Below, in pieces: positions 34,863 through 43,376 of a DNA stretch of 64,000 bases. Each line of letters starts with the position of its first letter. Within the stretch, counting starts at the first letter, position 1. The stretch is taken from assembly GCF_900116445.1 (NCBI RefSeq), contig NZ_FPBH01000037.1:1-64000 (forward strand), in the 5' to 3' direction. The DNA comes from Paraburkholderia aspalathi (GTDB taxonomy: Bacteria; Pseudomonadota; Gammaproteobacteria; Burkholderiales; Burkholderiaceae). The translations under genes were made by a program, and so were the position numbers. Below the pieces are notes generated by a model. The model saw only the letters and a program-made list of their open reading frames with translations. It was not told where the DNA came from and searched no databases.

Positions 34863-34939
34863 CGGGGTGTAGCTTAGCCTGGTAGAGCGCTACGTTCGGG
34901 ACGTAGAGGCCGGAGGTTCGAATCCTCTCACCCCGACCA
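34863..34939 (+). tRNA. tRNA-Pro (anticodon CGG)
   Basis: 77 nt with acceptor stem CGGGGTG/CACCCCG, D-loop AGCTTAGCCTGGTAGAGC and anticodon stem CTACG/CGTAG around loop TTCGGGA, giving anticodon CGG. The T-arm is GGAGGTTCGAATCCTCT, and the CCA end is encoded. It reads the CCG proline codon. Confidence 0.97.
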
Positions 34940-34965
34940 GATTTGCCTTGTTAGTTCAAGGCTCG

Positions 34966-34996
34966 AAAAACCGCCCAGCTTGCTTGGCGGTTTTTT
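34966..34996 (+). terminator. Rho-independent terminator after tRNA-Pro
   Basis: AAAAACCGCC and GGCGGTTTTTT form the stem with a small inner AGC/GCT pairing; six T residues, then GTTTT. It lies 27 bp past the tRNA. Confidence 0.87.
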
Positions 34997-35141
34997 GTTT
35001 TGGGCCGCGATTTTCTGCACCGCACCGACGCCTTGCGGCTCCGTACGATTTGCCCCAAACGTCATAGACCCTCCGCGGAGGCGGCTCGCCCAGCCCCCTC
35101 TGCTATATTCTCTCCATCCCGTCCCCTATCCTTCACTACGC

Positions 35142-36446
35142 GTGGAACAACTTCCCTTATGGGCGCAGATCGGCGCCGTCTTTCTGCTGCTTATCTGCTC
35201 CAGCTTCTTTTCGATTTCCGAAACGGCGATGATGGCGATCAACCGCCATCGCCTGAAACACCTTGCCAACCAGAATGCGCTCGGCGCAAAGACCACTCAA
35301 GGCCTGCTCGCGCACACCGATCAGCTGTTGAGCGTGGTCTTGATCGGCAACAATCTGTTCAACACGATCATCCCGGTGCTCACCACCTCGATCGCGCTGC
35401 ACACCTTCGGCCGTAACAACGTAGTGCTGTCGATCGCGACCGGCATCGTCGCGTTTCTGATTATCGTGTTCGCGGAAATTACGCCGAAGATCGTCGGCGC
35501 AACCTTCCCCGAGAAGATCGCCCTGCCGGCCAGCCTGCTGATCGCACCGATGATGCGCATCGGCAGGCCGCTCGTCTGGTTCGTCAATCTGTTCGCGAAC
35601 ACGATCTTGCGCGTGCTGCATATCAATACCAAAGGCGCGCACGATCAGCGGCTTTCCACCGAAGAGCTGCGCACCATCGTGCTCGAATCAGGCAGCTTCA
35701 TGCCGACCAAGCACCGCAGCATTCTGTTGAACCTGTTCGACCTCGAGAACATCTCCGTCGACGACGTGATGATCCCGCGCCGCCGCATCGAAGCGCTCGA
35801 CTTCGACGCGCCGTTCGAACAGATCCTGCATCAGCTGGAAACCTGTTATCACAACAAGCTGATCGTCTATCAAGGCGACATCGACCGGGTGCTCGGCGTG
35901 CTCCACGTGCGCAAGACACTGGCTGCGCTGCACAACCAGGAACTCGAGCGCGAGACACTGCGCGAGTTGCTGGCCGAGCCGTATTTCGTGCCGAGCGGCA
36001 CGCCGGTATTCCAGCAACTACAGTACTTCCAGGAAAGCCGTCACCGCACGGCGCTGGTCGTGAACGAATACGGCGAGTTGCAAGGGCTGGTCACGCCGGA
36101 AGACATCATCGAAGAGTTGATCGGCGAATTCACTACCTCGATTCCGCGTAGTGCCAATTCACGCGGCGGCTGGAACGAGAACGGCGAATGTATCGTGGCG
36201 GGCAGTATGCCGCTGCGCGAACTGAACCGCTGGCTGCATCTCACGCTGCCGACCGACGGACCGAAAACGCTCAACGGCCTGATCCTCGAGATCCTCGAAG
36301 AGATTCCGGACGGCGACGTCTGCGTGCAGATCGGCGAGGTGAAACTCGAAGTGATGCGCAGCGACGACCAGGCGATCCGCACCGTCAAGCTGTTCAAACC
36401 GCCCGTTCGCGCGGGCGCGAAAGCCATCAAGGCGGCGCGCGGCTAA
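35142..36446 (+). CDS. CNNM/CorC-type membrane protein (hemolysin-like, DUF21-CBS)
   Basis: 434 residues. The DUF21 membrane domain (1-~190) begins VEQLPLWAQIGAVFLLLI and contains CSSFFSISETAMMA and AEITPKIVGATFPEKIA. Two CBS domains follow (about 200-330), with VNEYGELQGLVTPEDIIEEL, then a CorC/HlyC transporter-associated domain. The family is linked to Mg2+/Co2+ resistance. The start is a GTG at 35142; TATATT at 35104-35109 could be its -10. Confidence 0.88.
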   Translation: MEQLPLWAQIGAVFLLLICSSFFSISETAMMAINRHRLKHLANQNALGAKTTQGLLAHTDQLLSVVLIGNNLFNTIIPVLTTSIALHTFGRNNVVLSIATGIVAFLIIVFAEITPKIVGATFPEKIALPASLLIAPMMRIGRPLVWFVNLFANTILRVLHINTKGAHDQRLSTEELRTIVLESGSFMPTKHRSILLNLFDLENISVDDVMIPRRRIEALDFDAPFEQILHQLETCYHNKLIVYQGDIDRVLGVLHVRKTLAALHNQELERETLRELLAEPYFVPSGTPVFQQLQYFQESRHRTALVVNEYGELQGLVTPEDIIEELIGEFTTSIPRSANSRGGWNENGECIVAGSMPLRELNRWLHLTLPTDGPKTLNGLILEILEEIPDGDVCVQIGEVKLEVMRSDDQAIRTVKLFKPPVRAGAKAIKAARG

Positions 36447-36578
36447 GGCCTGCACACCGCACAGCGTCGCACATCGGCTCGAAACGCGCCATTAGCCGAT
36501 CGGCTGAATGGTGGTGCCTGCGGCCTTACCGGATGATGAAGTCGTCGTGTTCTACAGGCGGCTCATCACCGGTCTCTC

Positions 36579-37892
36579 ATGCAAGATTCTCTTCAACGCA
36601 CGGCGTCGTTGCGGGCTGCCGTCTTAGATGGCGAAAGTCCAGCCCAACCCAGACATAACGCCTTTGCAGCAAACGCCAATGCCAGTGTCAATAGCAACCA
36701 AAGCGCGAATCTCGCCGACTCTGACAACGCGCCCGCCGTACGCCTGCTAACCGACACCTTGCAGGAGGCAACCCGCCGCAATGCGTCGGACCTGCACATC
36801 GAACCGGCGGAGCATGGCTGGCGCGTGCGCTTACGTATCGACGGCGTACTGCATGAAATCCCTCAGCCTCCCGCGCATCTGCGCGACGCGTTCATCACGC
36901 GCGTGAAAGTGCTAGCGCGCATGGATATCGCCGAACGGCGCGTACCGCAAGACGGACGGCTGCGGATTGCCACGTCACCTGGCCGCGTCGAAGACTATCG
37001 TGTTAACTCGCTGCCTACGTTGTTCGGTGAAAAGCTGGTGTTGCGCAGGCTCGACGCACTACCCACCGATCTGTCGCTCGACTCGCTCGGCCTCGATCCA
37101 CAGCAACGTGAAGCCGTCGATGCCGCGATTCGCGCTCCGCACGGCCTCGTGCTCGTCACTGGCCCCACCGGTAGTGGCAAGACGCTGTCGCTGTATTGCT
37201 TCTTGCACATGCTCAACGATGAGGCGCGCAATCTGTGCTCGGTAGAGGATCCGGCGGAGATTCAACTGGCGGGTATCAATCAGGTAAGCGTGCGCGAAAA
37301 GGCCGGCCTGACATTCGCGGTGGCGCTGCGTGCATTTCTCCGTCAGGACCCCGATGTGATCATGGTCGGCGAAATCCGCGACGACGAAACCGCCGATGTT
37401 GCCGTGAAGGCAGCGCAAACCGGTCACCTGGTGCTGTCCACCTTGCATACGAACGACGCACCTGCGGCGGTCGCGCGCCTCATAGACATCGGCGTCGAAC
37501 CGTACAATCTCGCCGCCGCGCTACGGATGGTGACGGCACAGCGGCTGGTGCGGCGGCTCTGCGTGGCATGCCGCGCACCGGCGCAGCAATCGGCAGCGGC
37601 GCTGCGAGCAGCAGGCTTCACTGACGATCACCTCGACAGCTGGCAACCATTCGCTGCAACCGGATGCGAAGCCTGCCACGGCATCGGCTACCGCGGCCGC
37701 GTCGGAGTTCACCAGGTGATGCCTGTCTCCGATGCGATGCGTGAGCTTATCGTGGCACGAGCAGGCACCCATGAACTGGCCCGGCTCGCGCAAACCGAAC
37801 AAGTCGCCACCTTGCACGACGCGGCCCTCGCGCGCGTACGCGACGGCACGACGAGCCTGGCCGAGGCGTTGGCCGCCACCGAGGTCGCATGA
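36579..37892 (+). CDS. Type IV pilus/type II secretion assembly ATPase (PilB/GspE-like)
   Basis: 437 residues, cytosolic hexameric ATPase that would drive pilin polymerisation. Walker A is GPTGSGKT at 195-202, Walker B VIMVGEIRDDETAD at about 260-273, and a tetracysteine zinc motif has Cys328/331 and Cys363/366. It is shorter than full PilB, since only a ~60-residue non-conserved N-terminus replaces the MshEN domain. It overlaps the next gene by 4 bp. The pilB-pilC-pilD-coaE order points to type IV pili rather than type II secretion. Confidence 0.9.
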   Translation: MQDSLQRTASLRAAVLDGESPAQPRHNAFAANANASVNSNQSANLADSDNAPAVRLLTDTLQEATRRNASDLHIEPAEHGWRVRLRIDGVLHEIPQPPAHLRDAFITRVKVLARMDIAERRVPQDGRLRIATSPGRVEDYRVNSLPTLFGEKLVLRRLDALPTDLSLDSLGLDPQQREAVDAAIRAPHGLVLVTGPTGSGKTLSLYCFLHMLNDEARNLCSVEDPAEIQLAGINQVSVREKAGLTFAVALRAFLRQDPDVIMVGEIRDDETADVAVKAAQTGHLVLSTLHTNDAPAAVARLIDIGVEPYNLAAALRMVTAQRLVRRLCVACRAPAQQSAAALRAAGFTDDHLDSWQPFAATGCEACHGIGYRGRVGVHQVMPVSDAMRELIVARAGTHELARLAQTEQVATLHDAALARVRDGTTSLAEALAATEVA

Positions 37893-39118
37893 GCACAGCG
37901 ACGACTCACCCACCGCCAGCGGCCGAGCTGCGCTTCAAATGGCGCGGCGTCGATGCCGACGGCGTACAGAAAACCGGCGCGCTCATTGCGCCGGACGTCA
38001 GCACAGCACGCGCCATACTCAAACGCGAAAAGCTGTTCATCGTCGAACTCGCGGCACGCGGGCCAGCGCCGCGCCCCCAAACCCGCACCAACGACGTCAC
38101 GGTGTTCACCAGGCAGCTCGCCAGTCTGCTACGCGCCGGCTTGCCACTCGCGCCTTCGCTGGAACTGCTGGCGCAAGCGGATGGTTCGCGCCGGCAAAGC
38201 ATGCCGCGGATCGTCGGCGCGCTGGCACGCGGCATCACCGGTGGCCTGCGCTTTTCGGCAGCGTTGCAGCGGCATCCGGCGCAGTTCAACGCGCTGTACT
38301 GTCAACTTGTCGAAGTCGGCGAAGCAGCCGGCGCGCTGCCTGCCGTCCTCGCCCGGATCGCCGACGACCGCGAACGCGCCGCCGCGCAGCGTGCCAAGGT
38401 GCGCGCGGCGCTCACCTATCCGGTCGCGATCCTGTTGCTTGCCATCGCAATTACCGCCGCGTTGCTGGTGTGGGTCGTGCCGACTTTCAAGCAGATCTTC
38501 GACGGCTTCGGCGCGAAACTACCCGCGCCCACGCAGTTCGTGCTGGCTTTGTCAGCGGGTGCCGCGCGGTGGAGCATTCCTCTGGTCATCATGGTTTTCG
38601 CCGCGGGCTCGGCTATGACGTTTCTGCTACGACGTTCTGAAGCAGCGCGCATCCGGTTCTCGCGCATATCGCTGACAATGCCGGTCGCCGGTCCGTTGCT
38701 GCGCACCTTGTGCGCGGCGCGCTGGAGCCGCGCACTCGGCACCTTGCTGTCGGCGGGCACACCGCTCGCGGACGCATTCGATTCACTGACTCACGCTACC
38801 GGCAACGCTTTCTTCGATCGCGCCACCGTGGAGATTGCTGCGCGGCTGCGGCGCGGCGAACGGCTCGCCGCCGCAATGCGCGCGGCGCACTGCTTTCCAC
38901 CGGAGGTCGTGCAGCCGGTTGCGGTTGCCGAGGAGTCAGGGGCGCTCGATACGATGCTGATCGATGTGGCGTCGCTCGCCGATCGTCAGGTAGACGAAAA
39001 GATCGGCACGCTCTCGAGCCTGTGCGAACCACTTGTCATCATCGTGCTGGGCACGCTGGTCGGCGGCCTGGTGATCGCGATGTATCTTCCCATTATTCAA
39101 CTCGGCAACGTGGTGTAG
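37889..39118 (+). CDS. Inner-membrane platform protein (PilC/GspF-like)
   Basis: 409 residues with two GspF domains: the first around 70-195 (FTRQLASLLRAGLPLAPSLE) and the second around 275-395 (WSRALGTLLSAGTPLADAFD). Three membrane helices lie near 170-195, 220-240 and 375-400. It anchors the PilB-like ATPase. The start codon overlaps the ATPase stop (ATGA). Confidence 0.93.
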   Translation: MSTATTHPPPAAELRFKWRGVDADGVQKTGALIAPDVSTARAILKREKLFIVELAARGPAPRPQTRTNDVTVFTRQLASLLRAGLPLAPSLELLAQADGSRRQSMPRIVGALARGITGGLRFSAALQRHPAQFNALYCQLVEVGEAAGALPAVLARIADDRERAAAQRAKVRAALTYPVAILLLAIAITAALLVWVVPTFKQIFDGFGAKLPAPTQFVLALSAGAARWSIPLVIMVFAAGSAMTFLLRRSEAARIRFSRISLTMPVAGPLLRTLCAARWSRALGTLLSAGTPLADAFDSLTHATGNAFFDRATVEIAARLRRGERLAAAMRAAHCFPPEVVQPVAVAEESGALDTMLIDVASLADRQVDEKIGTLSSLCEPLVIIVLGTLVGGLVIAMYLPIIQLGNVV

Positions 39119-39144
39119 CATCGCAGCCGAATCCCACCCTTTAT

Positions 39145-40086
39145 ATGCAGGCTACCCTTCCGCTCGTGTCAGATACTTCTTCCAGCCTGTTTTCGGGCCT
39201 GCTGTCCGGCCACGTCACAACCGGTCTCGGCCTCGCGTTCGGCAGCTTGCCCAGCGGCCTGCAGATTGCATTCGCGATCGTGTTCGGGCTGGTGATCGGC
39301 AGTTTCCTGAACGTGGTCGTGCATCGGGTGCCAATCATGCTGGAGCGTACGTGGCGCGAGGAAGTCAGCGAGGCCACCGAACAAGTGCCCGAAGACGACG
39401 GCCTGCCCGCCCGCTACAACCTGTGGGTGCCGCGTAGCGCGTGCCCTCATTGCGGCCACGTGCTCAGCGCGTGGGAGAACCTGCCGGTGCTGAGCTATCT
39501 GCTGTTGCGCGGACGCTGCTCCGCATGCAAGACACACGTAAGCCTGCGCTACCCGCTGCTCGAAATCGCCAGCGCCGCCTTCGCGGCCGGGGCGCTCGCG
39601 CTGTATGGGCCGACGGGCATGGCACTCGCCGCCTTCGGACTATGCGCCGCCTTGCTCGCAATGAGCGCGATCGATATCGACACTCATCTGCTCCCTGACT
39701 CCATGACACTGCCGCTCCTGTGGGCCGGCTTGATCGTCAACTTCAACGGCATGTTCGCGAGCCTGCACGATGCCGTGCTGGGCGCGATCTTCGGCTATCT
39801 GGTGCTATGGGTCGTACATTGGCTGTTCCGGCTGGTACGCGGCGTCGAAGGGATGGGTTATGGCGATTTCAAACTGCTGGCTGCGCTCGGTGCGTGGCTC
39901 GGCTGGGCCGCGCTACCGCAAATCGTGCTGATCGCGGCCGTCGCCGGCGCAGTGGTCGGCCTCGCGGCGACGTGGCGCGGCCGCATGCGCTTCGAAGAGC
40001 CGCTGCCGTTCGGGCCGTTTCTCGCAGCGGGCGGTGCTGTTACGCTATTTCTCGGCACACCGCTTTATCTGGCGTTGGGAGGCTGA
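39145..40086 (+). CDS. pilD: Prepilin peptidase/N-methyltransferase
   Basis: 313 residues; a polytopic aspartic protease that cleaves prepilin leaders and methylates the new N-terminus. The zinc site has Cys100, Cys103, Cys125 and Cys128. Catalytic aspartates are in SAIDIDTHLLPD (about 177) and GMGYGDFK (Asp241). GLVIGSFLNVVVHR is the family N-terminal motif. ATG 39145 lies 26 bp past the PilC-like gene; longer in-frame extensions overlap that gene. Confidence 0.95.
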   Translation: MQATLPLVSDTSSSLFSGLLSGHVTTGLGLAFGSLPSGLQIAFAIVFGLVIGSFLNVVVHRVPIMLERTWREEVSEATEQVPEDDGLPARYNLWVPRSACPHCGHVLSAWENLPVLSYLLLRGRCSACKTHVSLRYPLLEIASAAFAAGALALYGPTGMALAAFGLCAALLAMSAIDIDTHLLPDSMTLPLLWAGLIVNFNGMFASLHDAVLGAIFGYLVLWVVHWLFRLVRGVEGMGYGDFKLLAALGAWLGWAALPQIVLIAAVAGAVVGLAATWRGRMRFEEPLPFGPFLAAGGAVTLFLGTPLYLALGG

Positions 40087-40089
40087 AGC

Positions 40090-40692
40090 ATGTTTGCTGT
40101 GGGACTGACCGGTGGCATAGGCAGCGGCAAATCGACCGTGGCTGACCTGTTCGCCGCGCACGGCGTGCCGCTTGTCGACACAGACCTGATTGCGCACCGC
40201 ATCACGGCGCCACACGGCATCGCAATGCCGCAGATCGCCGCGGAGTTCGGCGATTCGTTCGTCGCGGCAGACGGCTCGCTCGACCGCGCCCGCATGCGCA
40301 CGCTGGTATTCAGCGACGACGGCGCGCGCAAACGCCTCGAAGGCATCACGCATCCATTGATTCGTGCGGAGACCGAACGCGAGCAGCGCGAGGCGCAAGG
40401 GCCGTACGTAATCGTGGTGGTACCGCTGCTGGTGGAGTCGGGTAGCTGGAAGACTCGCGTGAATCGTGTACTGACCGTCGATTGCAGCGTCGAGACGCAA
40501 ATTTCGCGCGTGATGAGCCGCAACGGCTTTAGCCGTGAACAGGTGCTGGCGATCATCGCCCGCCAGGCAACGCGCGAAGCACGCCTCGTCGCAGCGGACG
40601 ACATCATCGACAACGATAACGCGCCGCTCGAGGCACTCGAGGCGCAGGTCGACGCACAGCATCGCGTCTATCTGTCCCTAGCGGGCACCTGA
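40090..40692 (+). CDS. coaE: Dephospho-CoA kinase
   Basis: 200 residues; last step of CoA synthesis. The P-loop GGIGSGKS is at 8-15, and DTDLIAHRI carries the substrate Asp. VVPLLVESGSW and SRNGFSREQ match the lid and core. It is 3 bp after pilD and probably in the same transcript. Confidence 0.97.
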   Translation: MFAVGLTGGIGSGKSTVADLFAAHGVPLVDTDLIAHRITAPHGIAMPQIAAEFGDSFVAADGSLDRARMRTLVFSDDGARKRLEGITHPLIRAETEREQREAQGPYVIVVVPLLVESGSWKTRVNRVLTVDCSVETQISRVMSRNGFSREQVLAIIARQATREARLVAADDIIDNDNAPLEALEAQVDAQHRVYLSLAGT

Positions 40693-40819
40693 GAATACGC
40701 TGAACGTGGCTTGCTGCCATGTTTGCTCAGCCATGCAGTGACAGGCACACGCAAAGCACGCGCCAAACCGCCTGAAACATGTGAAAAAAGTTGCGAAAGC
40801 GCGCTGAAAAAGTGCGTGA

Positions 40820-40848
40820 TTGCTAGGGTAGTCTCACGGCATTAGAAT
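40820..40848 (+). promoter_or_regulatory. Putative sigma70 promoter of zapD
   Basis: TTGCTA (40820-40825), a 17-bp spacer and TAGAAT (40843-40848). A start near 40855 would give zapD a ~35-nt leader. Confidence 0.6.
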
Positions 40849-40890
40849 GTTCTGCATTCCCGTCACCGACCACGCCCGAGGCGAGCCCGC

Positions 40891-41646
40891 TTGATCCTTT
40901 ACGAGTATCCCTTCAACGAGCGAATCCGGACGCTGTTGCGCCTCGAAGATCTGTTCGAGCGCTTCACGTTCTTTCTGACTCAGGAAGACGCCAGGGAACA
41001 TCACGTCGCACTGACAACGTTGTTCGAAATCTCAGAGGTTGCGGGTCGCGCGGATCTGAAGTCCGATCTGATGAAGGAGCTCGAGCGCCAACGGCAAACG
41101 CTGGCGCCGTTCCGGGGCAATCCGGGGATCGAGCAGAACGCGCTGGAATCCGTGCTAGGGGAAATCGAGCAAACCTTGTCGGGGCTTTCACAGATGCAGG
41201 GCAAGACCGGTCAGCATCTGGCGGACAACGAGTGGCTCGCCAGCATTCGCAGCCGCGCGATCATCCCTGGCGGCACTTGCAAGTTCGATTTGCCTTCGTA
41301 CTACGCATGGCAGCAGATCCATCCTGATCAGCGTCGGCAGGACATCGCCAAATGGGTCACGCCGCTGCTGCCGTTACGCGACGCGGCAACAATCGTGCTG
41401 CGCCTCGCGCGCGAATCGGGTCAGGCGTCCAAGGTCATGGCGATGCAGGGCAGCTATCAGCAGATGCTGTCAGGCCGTTCATACCAATTGATGCAGGTAC
41501 GGGTGGCACCGGAATTGCGGGTGATCCCCGAGGCCAGCGCCAACAAGTACATGCTCTGGGTGCGATTCACAGTGCAGGACGGCGATTTGCGTCCGCGCGC
41601 GGTGGATGTCGACGTGCCGTTCCAGCTCACACTTTGCAGCCTGTAA
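40891..41646 (+). CDS. zapD: Cell division protein ZapD
   Basis: 251 residues; binds the FtsZ C-terminal peptide and bundles Z-ring filaments. ILYEYPFNERIRTLLRLEDLF is the diagnostic start, read from a TTG at 40891 with GAGGCGAG upstream. LSGRSYQLMQVRV and the C-terminal WVRF block also fit. The coaE-zapD-yacG order is that of E. coli. Its target FtsZ is encoded at 50410. Confidence 0.95.
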   Translation: MILYEYPFNERIRTLLRLEDLFERFTFFLTQEDAREHHVALTTLFEISEVAGRADLKSDLMKELERQRQTLAPFRGNPGIEQNALESVLGEIEQTLSGLSQMQGKTGQHLADNEWLASIRSRAIIPGGTCKFDLPSYYAWQQIHPDQRRQDIAKWVTPLLPLRDAATIVLRLARESGQASKVMAMQGSYQQMLSGRSYQLMQVRVAPELRVIPEASANKYMLWVRFTVQDGDLRPRAVDVDVPFQLTLCSL

Positions 41647-41748
41647 CGCCGGCCCTGCAGACCTGAATCGAGGGGCCGCGCCTTTAAAGCGGCGAAAAAT
41701 GCCCCTATATTCGTAACTTGTTCCGTTTCCGATTGACTGCCTGACCGT

Positions 41749-41946
41749 ATGCCTACCGTCGTCAAATGCCCCACTTGCGGCAAGGATGTCCGCTGGACTC
41801 CAGAAAGCCGCTTCCGCCCGTTCTGCTCTGACCGCTGCAAGCAGACCGACCTCGGCGCCTGGGCCGCTGAGAAGTACAAGATAGGCGGCACAGAGGAAGA
41901 AACGCCGTCGGATGAATCGCCCGGCGGGGACTACAACCCGCATTAA
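41749..41946 (+). CDS. yacG: DNA gyrase inhibitor YacG
   Basis: 65 residues with one zinc finger: CPTC at the N-terminus and CSDRC about 16 residues later, then LGAWAAEKYKIGG. In E. coli it binds GyrB and blocks DNA binding. The C-terminal ~20 residues are acidic and disordered. Confidence 0.95.
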   Translation: MPTVVKCPTCGKDVRWTPESRFRPFCSDRCKQTDLGAWAAEKYKIGGTEEETPSDESPGGDYNPH

Positions 41947-41997
41947 GCGCTGCAGACTGCAGACGCTCACCGCTTGCGCGCGTGCTGCGACCAAGCA

Positions 41998-42025
41998 AAA
42001 CGGCGCTGCTCACGCAGCGCCGTTT
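41998..42025. terminator. Hairpin terminator between yacG and the Nudix gene
   Basis: AAACGGCGCTGC and GCAGCGCCGTTT form a 12-bp stem around TCAC. The genes converge here; the T run is short (three) on either side. Confidence 0.7.
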
Positions 42026-42044
42026 AAAACCGCCGACCATTTCT

Positions 42045-42467
42045 CTAGTTTTTCTCAGCCGCGAGCCATTCCAGCACGGGAATCGTCGCCGGCAGCAGTG
42101 GCGAAACATCCGCCGGCAGCGCCTGCCACACAAATGCCTGGCCTTCGCGGCCATGCGGTTCGCCGGACCACTGCGTCACCTTGCAGAAGAATAGCCGCAC
42201 ATAGGCGTGCGGGTAATCGTGTTCGAGCGTGTGCCAAAGATGGCTCGCCTTGACGTCGATACCCAGTTCCTCGTGCAGCTCGCGGGCTAGCGCGGCCTCG
42301 ACCGACTCGCCCGCTTCCAGCTTGCCACCCGGAAACTCCCAGTACCCCTCGTACGGCTTGCCTGCCGGGCGCTGTGCCAGCAGATAGCGTCCGTCAGGCT
42401 GAATCAGCACGCCGACCGCGACTTCAGTCACCGGGCGGCCAGCCACGTTCTTTTGCGCATCGCTCAT
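42045..42467 (-). CDS. MutT-like Nudix hydrolase
   Basis: 140 residues. The Nudix box GGKLEAGESVEAALARELHE begins at 48 and continues ELGI; AQRPAGKPYEGYWEFPGG precedes it as in 8-oxo-dGTP diphosphatase. The start at 42467 overlaps the DUF815 gene stop by 4 bp. A mutT-like gene near secA is common in proteobacteria. Whether the substrate is 8-oxo-dGTP is inference. Confidence 0.9.
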   Translation of the reverse strand: MSDAQKNVAGRPVTEVAVGVLIQPDGRYLLAQRPAGKPYEGYWEFPGGKLEAGESVEAALARELHEELGIDVKASHLWHTLEHDYPHAYVRLFFCKVTQWSGEPHGREGQAFVWQALPADVSPLLPATIPVLEWLAAEKN

Positions 42468-43333
42468 GCCGGGGTCTTCCGTCCGGACCAGTCGCGAGCG
42501 AATTGCCACGCGACGCGCCCCGAGCGCGACCCGCGCTCCAGCGCCCACACCAGCGCATCGCCGCGAGCCGCTTCGACTTCCGCGTCGTCGCAGCCGAAAT
42601 GGCGCAGCCAGTGGCCGATGATCGACAGGTAGTCGTCCTGCTTGAACGGATAGAAGCTGACCCACAGCCCGAAGCGCTCGGACAGCGAGATCTTCTCTTC
42701 GACCAGCTCGCCCGGATGAATCTCGCCGTCGGACGTGTGCTTGTACGTCTCGTTGTCGCTCATATACTCGGGCAACAGATGGCGGCGATTGGACGTCGCG
42801 TAGATCAACACGTTGTCCGACTGCGCAGCGATCGAGCCATCGAGCGCGACCTTCAGCGCCTTGTAGCCCGACTCCCCATCTTCGAACGAAAGGTCGTCGC
42901 AGAACACCACGAAGCGCTCCGGCCGCTGCGCGATCAGATCGACGATGTCGCCGAGATCGTGCAGATCGTCTTTATCCACTTCGATCAGGCGCAGGCCGTC
43001 TTTTGCATAGGCGTTCAGGCAAGCCTTGATCAGCGACGACTTGCCGGTGCCGCGCGCGCCTGTCAGCAGCACGTTGTTGGCCGGCTGCTTGCGCACGAAC
43101 TGACGTGTGTTCTGCTCGATCAACCCTTTCTGTCGATCGATGTTTTGCAGGTCGTCGAGCGTGATCGACGAAATGGCGGGCACCGGCTGCAGATAGCCGC
43201 GCCCCTGGCGCTTGCGCCAGCGAAAGGCGACCGCCGCCGACCAGTCGATCTCCGGTGCAGCGGGCGGAAGCATAGCTTCGAGGCGGACGAGCACGGCTTC
43301 GGCCCGGGTCAGAAACTGTTCGAGTTTGTCCAT
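42464..43333 (-). CDS. DUF815-family AAA+ ATPase
   Basis: 289 residues. Walker A GARGTGKS is at 92-99 and the Walker B-like RFVVFCDDLSFED near 142-154; IYATSNRRHLLPEYM is a sensor-type segment. The ~50 N-terminal residues are helical. Its role is unknown. It overlaps the Nudix gene and starts 43 bp after argJ. Confidence 0.9.
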   Translation of the reverse strand: MDKLEQFLTRAEAVLVRLEAMLPPAAPEIDWSAAVAFRWRKRQGRGYLQPVPAISSITLDDLQNIDRQKGLIEQNTRQFVRKQPANNVLLTGARGTGKSSLIKACLNAYAKDGLRLIEVDKDDLHDLGDIVDLIAQRPERFVVFCDDLSFEDGESGYKALKVALDGSIAAQSDNVLIYATSNRRHLLPEYMSDNETYKHTSDGEIHPGELVEEKISLSERFGLWVSFYPFKQDDYLSIIGHWLRHFGCDDAEVEAARGDALVWALERGSRSGRVAWQFARDWSGRKTPA

Positions 43334-43376
43334 GGCTGTGAGATAAGCGGCCTTAAGCGCCGCGTAATAAACCTGG

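Noticed and set aside
36579..39118. Type II secretion GspE-GspF
   Set aside because: No other gsp genes are nearby, and the order with pilD-coaE-zapD-yacG matches the type IV pilus locus of proteobacteria.
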